DNA of 21,718 nucleotides from an uncultured Odoribacter sp. (lineage in GTDB: Bacteria > Bacteroidota > Bacteroidia > Bacteroidales > Marinifilaceae), in NCBI GenBank assembly GCA_900544025.1, contig UQTM01000054.1, positions 1-21,718 of the forward strand. The letters are read 5' to 3'. A program made the translations under genes and the position numbers. Of this stretch, positions 1 through 6,892 are shown in pieces. The notes beneath the pieces were generated by a model. The model was not told the DNA's origin. It saw only the letters and a program-made list of their open reading frames with translations, and did not search any database. Within the stretch, counting starts at the first letter, position 1, and every line of letters begins with the position of its first letter.

Positions 1-2
1 AT

Positions 3-947
3 GATAAAGCAGTTCAGAAAATTTTAGTTTTTGATTTACAAGGAAAATTTAAAGGTTCAATAAGTAAAAAAGGACGTGCTCCGGAAGAATATTCGTCATT
101 AAGCGGTTTCTATATTAATCCGTATGACAGTACGATAAATTTATTTGATCCATTAATGCTAACAGTTCAAAAATATACATTGGACGGCAAGTATCTTAGC
201 AAGATAAAACATACTAATAAGAATTTATGTTTTTTTTCAAAAGCTACGATGATAAATAAAGATCAAATTTTTTGTTATCACAAATCCAATAAGAATGATA
301 ATTTTCTATATTCTATTATTGATATCAAAGATTATAGTTTGTCAAATGGCATAGAAAGTTATCCCTATTTGTCTTCTGAAAATGTTTCTTATACGCTTTC
401 AAATAATCCTTATATTTTCAGAAATGGAAAAGTTGTCTATACTAAATTATTCTCAAATGTATTATATTCTAATGAAGATAATGTGTCTTTGCCATATTTT
501 TTAATTGATGATAAAGAGGAAATTGATAAAGAATATTTGTCAAAACGATTAAAGGAAGCGGATGGGGATTATTATAAAGTAAGGCAAGATATTATTAAAG
601 AAGACAAATATAATCCTGGTTTCTTGAATATTTTTGAAAATGATAGATTTTTACTGGCTGATATTGCAACTGGAAATGGTATTGTAAATGGCATTCTTTG
701 GGATAAAAAAAATAAAAAAGGTGTTAATATTACTCAATACTCAACATATAAACCTGATTTATGTCTTTTTAAATCTGTGTCTGGTAATTCAATAATATCT
801 ATTTGGGATAGAAGTGCAATATCAGCTTTTAAGCAAAATACTGATGATACCGCAATTTATCCGAAGTATGTGCGTGAAATGGCAGAAAACTTTAATGATG
901 AAGATGATAATCCGATTCTAATATTCCATACTTTTAAAAGTGAATAA
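3..947 (+). CDS. 6-bladed beta-propeller protein, 3' part only (5' end outside window)
   Basis: The reading frame is open from the left edge to the TAA at 945-947, so only the C-terminal ~314 residues are visible. The start of the fragment (a beta strand 'ILVFDLQGKF', a GRAPEEY turn, then 'INLFDPLMLTVQKYTLDGKYLSKI') is the blade pattern of Bacteroidota 6-bladed beta-propeller proteins, usually exported lipoproteins of unknown ligand. The first ATG at 156 lies inside a blade and is not the true start. The C-terminus (NPILIFHTFKSE) looks like a natural family end, so the gene is probably not cut by the CRISPR array that begins 2 bp after its stop. The DNA is clearly richer in A+T than the genes from 3494 onward, suggesting acquired or fast-evolving DNA. 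Function is unknown; family assignment is from motif resemblance. Confidence 0.7.
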   Translation, partial: DKAVQKILVFDLQGKFKGSISKKGRAPEEYSSLSGFYINPYDSTINLFDPLMLTVQKYTLDGKYLSKIKHTNKNLCFFSKATMINKDQIFCYHKSNKNDNFLYSIIDIKDYSLSNGIESYPYLSSENVSYTLSNNPYIFRNGKVVYTKLFSNVLYSNEDNVSLPYFLIDDKEEIDKEYLSKRLKEADGDYYKVRQDIIKEDKYNPGFLNIFENDRFLLADIATGNGIVNGILWDKKNKKGVNITQYSTYKPDLCLFKSVSGNSIISIWDRSAISAFKQNTDDTAIYPKYVREMAENFNDEDDNPILIFHTFKSE

Positions 948-949
948 TA

Positions 950-3145
950 GTTGTGATTTGCTTTCAAAATCGTACCTTTGGTATATGAAATACAACTTCT
1001 CACGCTCGAACCTTCGAACAAATGTAGTTGTGATTTGCTTTCAAAATCGTACCTTTGGTATATGAAATACAACGGAATGCCCTGCTGGTGTTCAACAGTG
1101 CCGTTGTGATTTGCTTTCAAAATCGTACCTTTGGTATATGAAATACAACTTTGGGGAAACTACCGATTTAAAACTGCTTGTTGTGATTTGCTTTCAAAAT
1201 CGTACCTTTGGTATATGAAATACAACGGTTGATTGATGCCATTGCGTCCACCAGTAGTTGTGATTTGCTTTCAAAATCGTACCTTTGGTATATGAAATAC
1301 AACAAATATATTTTACCTCACATCCGAACTTGAGTTGTGATTTGCTTTCAAAATCGTACCTTTGGTATATGAAATACAACCAACCACTCATCTAATTCGA
1401 CTTTGTTTTGGTTGTGATTTGCTTTCAAAATCGTACCTTTGGTATATGAAATACAACTTAGATCGTTTATTGAAAGCAGATCCTGACAGTTGTGATTTGC
1501 TTTCAAAATCGTACCTTTGGTATATGAAATACAACAAGGTTTGAAAAGCAATAGTTTACAGTTTTGTTGTGATTTGCTTTCAAAATCGTACCTTTGGTAT
1601 ATGAAATACAACGTAGAGGCATAGCTACATTCATCAGCTTTTGTTGTGATTTGCTTTCAAAATCGTACCTTTGGTATATGAAATACAACAAAACCCTCTT
1701 ACAATTAGCAGGATTATAGTTGTGATTTGCTTTCAAAATCGTACCTTTGGTATATGAAATACAACAACGCAGCATCTTTCAAACCGTTCCCCTCAGTTGT
1801 GATTTGCTTTCAAAATCGTACCTTTGGTATATGAAATACAACCAAGTTCCGCCGAGATACAAGGCATTGAGGGTTGTGATTTGCTTTCAAAATCGTACCT
1901 TTGGTATATGAAATACAACGTAGTTTGGGCAATAATCGTTCAGACAACAGTTGTGATTTGCTTTCAAAATCGTACCTTTGGTATATGAAATACAACCATA
2001 GGGTATATCGGCTTCGGCGGCTATCCGTTGTGATTTGCTTTCAAAATCGTACCTTTGGTATATGAAATACAACTCAAACGAAGGTAAGTGTGTTCTCGAT
2101 CAGTTGTGATTTGCTTTCAAAATCGTACCTTTGGTATATGAAATACAACATTCAATGGTCACAAGAACAATTTGAAGGTGTTGTGATTTGCTTTCAAAAT
2201 CGTACCTTTGGTATATGAAATACAACTCTCAACAACTGCCCGAACTGTAATCCGTGTTGTGATTTGCTTTCAAAATCGTACCTTTGGTATATGAAATACA
2301 ACAAATGGATATGATAAAGTAAATGATTTATAGTTGTGATTTGCTTTCAAAATCGTACCTTTGGTATATGAAATACAACCTGTTTCTATGAACTTTTCAA
2401 AGTTTTGTAGTTGTGATTTGCTTTCAAAATCGTACCTTTGGTATATGAAATACAACATCGCTTTTTTTTACGCATATCGCTTTTTTGTTGTGATTTGCTT
2501 TCAAAATCGTACCTTTGGTATATGAAATACAACTCAGGGTTGTAACGGGCGAATCGGGTGTCGGTTGTGATTTGCTTTCAAAATCGTACCTTTGGTATAT
2601 GAAATACAACTAGTCAATTCGAAATCAAGGCTTCGGATTGTTGTGATTTGCTTTCAAAATCGTACCTTTGGTATATGAAATACAACTTGTACCAAATGTT
2701 TTTAGATGTTTTTTAGTTGTGATTTGCTTTCAAAATCGTACCTTTGGTATATGAAATACAACTTCGTAGAAAACGAAACAATCGAGTATGAGTTGTGATT
2801 TGCTTTCAAAATCGTACCTTTGGTATATGAAATACAACACAAAAACAGTCAAATGAACCGAATCCTTGTTGTGATTTGCTTTCAAAATCGTACCTTTGGT
2901 ATATGAAATACAACTCAATCCTTTGAACCCTGATTATTACCGGGGTTGTGATTTGCTTTCAAAATCGTACCTTTGGTATATGAAATACAACACCCAAAGC
3001 CAGAACAACACAAGCACCGCAGTTGTGATTTGCTTTCAAAATCGTACCTTTGGTATATGAAATACAACCGACCCGGAGGACGGATTGACGGGGATATAGT
3101 TGTGATTTGCTTTCAAAATCGTACCTTTGGTATATGAAATACAAC
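950..3145 (+). CRISPR. CRISPR array, 29 repeats of 47 bp and 28 spacers, probable type II-C
   Basis: Twenty-nine copies of a 47-bp repeat, all identical by eye, start at 950, 1027, 1103, 1180, 1257, 1334, 1411, 1489, 1566, 1643, 1719, 1796, 1873, 1950, 2027, 2103, 2180, 2256, 2333, 2410, 2487, 2564, 2640, 2716, 2792, 2868, 2945, 3022 and 3099. Spacers are 30 bp (19), 29 bp (8) or 31 bp (1). The repeat begins GTTGTGATTTGCTTTC and ends GAAATACAAC, so its ends form a GTTGT/ACAAC inverted pair. A 47-bp repeat with ~30-bp spacers and this start is what I recall for type II-C loci of Bacteroides fragilis. The + strand is taken as the crRNA strand from the repeat orientation, the + strand promoter motif in each repeat and the + strand terminator at 3225-3250. 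Neither end repeat is degenerate. No cas gene is present in the window. Confidence 0.97.
3099..3129 (+). promoter_or_regulatory. Promoter inside the CRISPR repeat (last copy shown; present in all 29)
   Basis: Within the repeat, GTTG (repeat positions 1-4) is followed after 19 bp by TACCTTTG (positions 24-31). This fits the Bacteroidota housekeeping promoter (-33 TTTG, -7 TAnnTTTG, about 19-21 bp apart). The blaI promoter in this window has the same GTTG, 19 bp, TAnnTTTG layout. A start about 4-6 nt after the -7 box would fall in the repeat's last ~12 nt, giving RNAs that run into the next spacer. Repeat-borne promoters are known in Neisseria type II-C arrays; use here is inferred. Confidence 0.55.
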
Positions 3146-3250
3146 AGATTGTTTGTATTGGATTTATAATCAGTGATATATCAAGCAAATTAGGATTAAA
3201 AAAAATGTCTGTTGTTTTTCATAGAGACTGCTTTGACGCAGTCTTTTTTT
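3135..3250 (+). ncRNA. Candidate tracrRNA downstream of the array
   Basis: Bases 3183-3196 can pair with repeat positions 1-14: 13 of 14 positions pair, three of them G-U wobbles, with AAGCAAAT (3183-3190) as an exact Watson-Crick core. The adjoining 3176-3182 can pair with repeat positions 31-37 (one wobble), leaving repeat positions 15-30 looped out, where CAAA and UUUG could form their own hairpin. The element ends in a strong intrinsic terminator (3225-3250). Transcription from the promoter in the last repeat would give an RNA of about 115 nt. The order anti-repeat, short linker, terminator hairpin fits a type II tracrRNA. The complementarity is split and partly AT-rich, so a trailer RNA of the array, with the real tracrRNA beside cas9 elsewhere, is the main alternative. 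Confidence 0.45.
3225..3250 (+). terminator. Intrinsic terminator after the CRISPR array
   Basis: A perfect 7-bp stem AGACTGC (3225-3231) and GCAGTCT (3238-3244) with a 6-nt loop runs straight into seven T (3244-3250). It would stop + strand transcripts leaving the array about 100 nt after the last repeat. Confidence 0.85.
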
Positions 3251-3451
3251 ATTTCTAAATGCCGATGGGTGGGGATAGATAGGAATATTGAGTGTAGTTC
3301 GGGGGATGTTTTAGAGATGTTATGCTATGGGGGGGATAATAGGGAAGGGACTACTATTGTTAATGCTTTAAGCATAAAAGAAAAGTAGGAGTTTCGTGTT
3401 TTTTAGGGTGAGATCGGGTGGAAAATCGTGGGGGATCGGGTAAAATTTAGT
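3251..3451. other. Intergenic stretch without a gene, G-rich on the + strand
   Basis: About 240 bp separate the array terminator from the helicase start and no credible ORF is seen. The + strand has several G runs (around 3300-3305, 3329-3336, 3343-3350 and 3430-3434). An 8-bp direct repeat GATCGGGT occurs at 3412-3419 and 3434-3441, just upstream of the helicase -7 box. A short palindrome ATGCT/AGCAT lies near 3363-3375. If new spacers enter at the right end of the array, the leader would begin at 3146, before this stretch. Confidence 0.5.
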
Positions 3452-3459
3452 TATTTTTG
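3452..3459 (+). promoter_or_regulatory. -7 promoter box for the helicase gene
   Basis: TATTTTTG matches the Bacteroidota -7 consensus TAnnTTTG and ends 34 bp before the ATG at 3494. No good -33 TTTG is seen at the expected distance; that place holds a G-rich stretch between two GATCGGGT repeats. Confidence 0.5.
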
Positions 3460-3493
3460 CCGGGAGTAAGGGTGTTTAAATAATTTGAAAGGA

Positions 3494-5614
3494 ATGGAAA
3501 CGAATCCCCAAATAGAGCTTGCTTTTGATTTTCTGCAATATACCGGGACGAATGTGTTTTTGACCGGGAAAGCGGGAACGGGTAAGACTACTTTTTTGCG
3601 TGAGCTGAAACGGCGTTCTCCTAAACGGATGATTGTGGTTGCACCGACGGGTGTGGCGGCGATCAATGCAGGAGGGGTAACGATTCATTCGTTTTTTCAG
3701 TTGCCTTTCGGGCCTTATGTGCCGGGGAATGCGGAAGGGGGAGCGGAGAACGAAAAGCGTTACACGAATAAGTTTAGCCGGGAAAAGATTAATATTATCC
3801 GCAGCCTCGATTTGCTGGTGATCGATGAGATCAGTATGGTCAGGGCCGATTTGCTGGATGCGGTGAGCGATGTGTTGTGCCGTTACAAAGACCGTTCCCG
3901 TCCTTTCGGCGGGGTGCAATTGCTGATGATCGGCGATTTGCAACAGCTTGCTCCTGTGGTGAAAGACGATGAGTGGAGTTTATTGAAGGAAAGATATGCT
4001 TCGCCTTTTTTCTTTTGCAGCCGCGCTTTACAAGAGGTTCCTTATGTGGGGATCGAATTGACGCAGGTATATCGGCAGACGGATGCGTTTTTTTTGGATT
4101 TGCTGAATAAAGTGAGGGATAACCGGGCGGATCAGGCGACTTTGCAGGCGTTGAACCGGCGTTATATTCCCGGTTTCCGTCCGGACGATACGGAGGGATA
4201 TATCACGCTGACAACTCATAATTACCAGGCACAGCAGATTAACCGGGAGAAGCTGGAAGAGTTGGAAGAAAAGGCTTATTCGTATGAAGCGGAGATCGTG
4301 GACGAATTTCCGGAGTATTCTTTTCCTACCGACCGGCATTTGGTGTTGAAAAAGGGGGCGCAGGTTATGTTTGTGAAAAACGATGCTTCGCCGGAAAAGC
4401 GTTATTACAACGGGAAAATCGGGCGTGTCACGGCGATCAGTTCCGACCACATCCTGGTGAGGTGCGGGGAAGAGAGAGAGGCGATTACGGTGGCGAAAGA
4501 AGAGTGGACGAATACAAAATATACTATAGATGCCGAAACACAGGAGATCTCCGAAACGGTGGAGGGGGTGTTCCGGCAGTATCCTTTAAAAACGGCGTGG
4601 GCGATTACGATTCATAAAAGCCAGGGGCTTACTTTTGAGCGGGCGATTGTGGATGCAGGGGCTGCTTTTACGCATGGGCAGGTGTATGTGGCCTTGAGCC
4701 GTTGCAAGACATTGGAAGGTTTGGTGCTTAGTTCGCCTTTGCGGACCGGGGCTTTGATCTGCGATCAGGTGGTGAGGCAATTTACGGAGGGTATAGAGCA
4801 GGGACAGCCGGGACGTGAGCAGTTGGCAGATGCAAAGAGAGCGTATTACCTGCAATTATTGAAAGAGCTGTTCGACTATAACGGGGTGTTGAGGCGAATG
4901 CAATATATGAGCCGTATATTGAACGAGCATTTATGGCGGCTGTATCCGGAATTGACGGAACGTTACCGTACGGAACGAGAGTTTTGCCACAATGAGCTGA
5001 AAGATGTAGGCGAGAGGTTTCAGATGCAATTGGAACGGTTGGTAAATGAATGCCGTGAGCCCGAACAGGACGGGCAGGTGCGGGAGAGAGTGGCTAAAGG
5101 GCTTGCTTATTTCCGGGAACGTACGGGGCGGGTGTTTGCGCTGGTGCAGGATACCCAGCCGGAAGTGGATAATAAGGAGGTACGTAAGTCGCTGAACGAG
5201 GCTTTGGGACGTTTACAGCAAGAGGTGGAGGTGAAAATGGCGACATTGGAGGCCGCCGCCGGTGGTTTTTCCGTTATGGGGTATTTGCAGGCGAAAGCCA
5301 GGGCAATGATAGAGAAGCCTAAGGCGAAGGCCCGTAAAATTTCGGATAAAGTGGATGTTCCGGAAGATATTCTTCATCCCGATCTATATCAGATTTTAAG
5401 GCAATGGCGTAAGGAAGAGGCTGCTTCGATGAATTTGCCCGTTTATACCGTGTTGCATCAAAAGGCATTGTTGGGAATTGCCAATATTTTGCCTACGAAC
5501 GGCAGGGAATTGCTTTCCATTCCGGGAATCGGCAAGAAGGTGGCGGAACGGTATGGGAAGAAACTGCTCGAAATGGTGAACGATTATCGTTTTGCGACTT
5601 TGGGAGATGCGTGA
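3494..5614 (+). CDS. PIF1/RecD-like SF1 helicase with C-terminal HRDC domain
   Basis: A 706-residue protein from the ATG at 3494. The frame also allows a TTG at 3485, but the ATG is preferred because nothing favours the rarer start. Helicase motifs appear in order: Walker A GKAGTGKT (about 25-32), the motif Ia-like VVAPTGVAAINAGG (48-61), Walker B LLVIDEIS (107-114), motif III GDLQQLAPV (147-155) and the C-terminal motifs ITIHKSQGLTFE and GQVYVALSRC (about 370-405). The last ~75 residues (around 625-700) form an HRDC-like domain with the helix-hairpin-helix signature LLSIPGIGKKVAERYG, typical of RecQ and RNase D tails that bind nucleic acid. It is therefore an ATP-driven DNA helicase, cytosolic, probably in replication or repair. 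Bacteroidota genomes often carry this helicase-HRDC fusion; its exact role is not established. It has its own promoter and is unrelated in sequence to cas genes. Confidence 0.88.
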   Translation: METNPQIELAFDFLQYTGTNVFLTGKAGTGKTTFLRELKRRSPKRMIVVAPTGVAAINAGGVTIHSFFQLPFGPYVPGNAEGGAENEKRYTNKFSREKINIIRSLDLLVIDEISMVRADLLDAVSDVLCRYKDRSRPFGGVQLLMIGDLQQLAPVVKDDEWSLLKERYASPFFFCSRALQEVPYVGIELTQVYRQTDAFFLDLLNKVRDNRADQATLQALNRRYIPGFRPDDTEGYITLTTHNYQAQQINREKLEELEEKAYSYEAEIVDEFPEYSFPTDRHLVLKKGAQVMFVKNDASPEKRYYNGKIGRVTAISSDHILVRCGEEREAITVAKEEWTNTKYTIDAETQEISETVEGVFRQYPLKTAWAITIHKSQGLTFERAIVDAGAAFTHGQVYVALSRCKTLEGLVLSSPLRTGALICDQVVRQFTEGIEQGQPGREQLADAKRAYYLQLLKELFDYNGVLRRMQYMSRILNEHLWRLYPELTERYRTEREFCHNELKDVGERFQMQLERLVNECREPEQDGQVRERVAKGLAYFRERTGRVFALVQDTQPEVDNKEVRKSLNEALGRLQQEVEVKMATLEAAAGGFSVMGYLQAKARAMIEKPKAKARKISDKVDVPEDILHPDLYQILRQWRKEEAASMNLPVYTVLHQKALLGIANILPTNGRELLSIPGIGKKVAERYGKKLLEMVNDYRFATLGDA

Positions 5615-5687
5615 ACGAAATCTGTGTGGCAGAGGATAACATTTTGATATTCCGATTCGTATATCGTGAAAACTAAAACACAAATAT

Positions 5688-6737
5688 ATGAATCACGGTA
5701 TCAGTATTTTATTCAGGGCGATCCCGGTGGTGATGGCGTTTATTTGCTTTTGCCTGGGAGGTTTTATTTTGATGTATGGAGACGACGCAGCGAGGGAGGT
5801 GGCCGGGCCTGTTGTGTTTTTCTTAGGTTCTATTTGTCTGGCGCTGTATGCAACGGCGGCAACGATTATCCGGCAGTTGATCCATAAATTTCATCCGACG
5901 CTAAAGTATATTATTCCCGGTTTCGGTTATTTAGTGGCTTTGATTACGCTGATTATGGGGATTTGGATTTTTTCCACAGGCGGTAATTCCAATTTTATCG
6001 TGTCGGGGCATGTGGTGTCGGGTATCGGGCTGATCACGGCCTGTGTCGCTACGGCTGCAACCTCATCTACGAAGTTTTATCTTATTCCTGTAAATTCCGG
6101 TTCTGCGGAACAGACGATCAACCGGGAAGGGTTTTCGGCTTTGACCGAGAAAGTCTTGATCGGTCTGACAATCCTTTTTTCTTTGGTAGCCTGGATTTGG
6201 GCGATCATTCTTTTGTCCAGGGGAGAGGTGGGAACGTATTATTTCGTTGCCGGCTCGGTGATGGGCGGCCTGGCTTGTATTTGTACCAGCCTGATTGCTT
6301 TGGTGGCGAGTATTTCCCGGCAGATCCGGAACGATTATACGGAGCGCGATCGCAGGAGCTGGCCGAAACTGGTGTTGTTTATGGGAAGCGTTTGTGTGAT
6401 CTGGGGGTTGCTGATCATTTTTTCAATGATCGGACAGGCTGCCAGTACGACGGGATTTATTCTGATCGGTTTGGGATTGGTGTGTTATAGTATTTCGAGT
6501 AAAGTGATCCTGCTGGCCAAGGTATGGCGTCAGGAATATGCTTTGGCAAACCGCATTCCGGTCATTCCGATTATAACGGCTTTGCTGGCTTTGTTTTTCG
6601 GAGCTTTTCTGTTTGAAGAGGCTTTGTACAATATGGCGTTTTTCGTTCCGGCCCGAGTGTTGGTGGGATTGGGGGCTATTTGTTTCTGTCTGTTCTCTAT
6701 CGTGAGTATTTTGGAAAGCGGAACTTCTAAAAAATGA
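5688..6737 (+). CDS. YhiM-like DUF2776 inner membrane protein
   Basis: A 349-residue, very hydrophobic protein with about ten predicted membrane helices. From memory of Escherichia coli YhiM it matches over its full length, including the start (isoleucine-rich helix, then GGFIL), internal AGHV/SGHVV-type segments with GxGxITACVATAA, and the strongly conserved end ANRIPVIPI followed by VLVGLGAICFCLFSIVSI and a short GTSKK tail. YhiM has been linked to survival in acid in E. coli, but its transported molecule or mechanism is not settled, so no substrate is claimed. The gene lies 73 bp after the helicase with no clear -7 box between, so it may be read through from the helicase promoter. A strong terminator follows at 6774-6805. 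A hydrophobic ORF in another frame at 5666-5887 is a shadow. Confidence 0.82.
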   Translation: MNHGISILFRAIPVVMAFICFCLGGFILMYGDDAAREVAGPVVFFLGSICLALYATAATIIRQLIHKFHPTLKYIIPGFGYLVALITLIMGIWIFSTGGNSNFIVSGHVVSGIGLITACVATAATSSTKFYLIPVNSGSAEQTINREGFSALTEKVLIGLTILFSLVAWIWAIILLSRGEVGTYYFVAGSVMGGLACICTSLIALVASISRQIRNDYTERDRRSWPKLVLFMGSVCVIWGLLIIFSMIGQAASTTGFILIGLGLVCYSISSKVILLAKVWRQEYALANRIPVIPIITALLALFFGAFLFEEALYNMAFFVPARVLVGLGAICFCLFSIVSILESGTSKK

Positions 6738-6773
6738 TATAGTTGAAGACTATATATTTCTTTTTCATGGGGA

Positions 6774-6805
6774 AGGTGTCCGGTGTTTTTCCGGACACCT
6801 TTTTT
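6774..6805 (+). terminator. Intrinsic terminator after the DUF2776 gene
   Basis: A perfect 10-bp stem AGGTGTCCGG (6774-6783) and CCGGACACCT (6791-6800) with a 7-nt loop is followed by T6. It ends the helicase/DUF2776 unit 37 bp after the stop codon. Confidence 0.92.
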
Positions 6806-6838
6806 CGGTGGTGAGGGGATGGTATTTTTTGTGTTTCC

Positions 6839-6870
6839 TTTCCGGTTTTCCGGTTAAATCTGTATCTTTG
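6839..6870 (+). promoter_or_regulatory. Promoter of the rarA operon
   Basis: TATCTTTG at 6863-6870 is an exact TAnnTTTG -7 box. TTTC at 6839-6842, 20 bp upstream, is a one-mismatch -33 element. The predicted start leaves a 5' leader of only about 17 nt before the ATG at 6893. It lies just after the preceding terminator, so it probably drives the four-gene run rarA to DUF6057. Confidence 0.7.
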
Positions 6871-6892
6871 TTTTCAAAGTTGCGGAATTATT

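Noticed and set aside
156..158. ATG at 156 as the start of the propeller gene
   Set aside because: The frame is open to the window edge and the upstream residues are good propeller sequence, so the gene starts outside the window.
1194..3144. Many leftward ORFs of 61-90 residues rich in a repeated YFIYQRYDFESKSQ motif
   Set aside because: They are translations of the CRISPR repeat and spacers in reverse; the repeating peptide simply mirrors the 47-bp repeat.
3300..3434. G-quadruplex from the + strand G runs before the helicase
   Set aside because: The runs are present but loops are long and uneven; there is too little to claim a structure.
3485..3487. TTG start for the helicase, three codons upstream of the ATG
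   Set aside because: Possible but unsupported; the ATG at 3494 is the simpler start and nothing upstream favours TTG.
3494..5614. Helicase as a CRISPR-associated gene
   Set aside because: It sits beyond a terminator with its own promoter, and helicase-HRDC proteins of this kind are common in Bacteroidota away from CRISPR loci.
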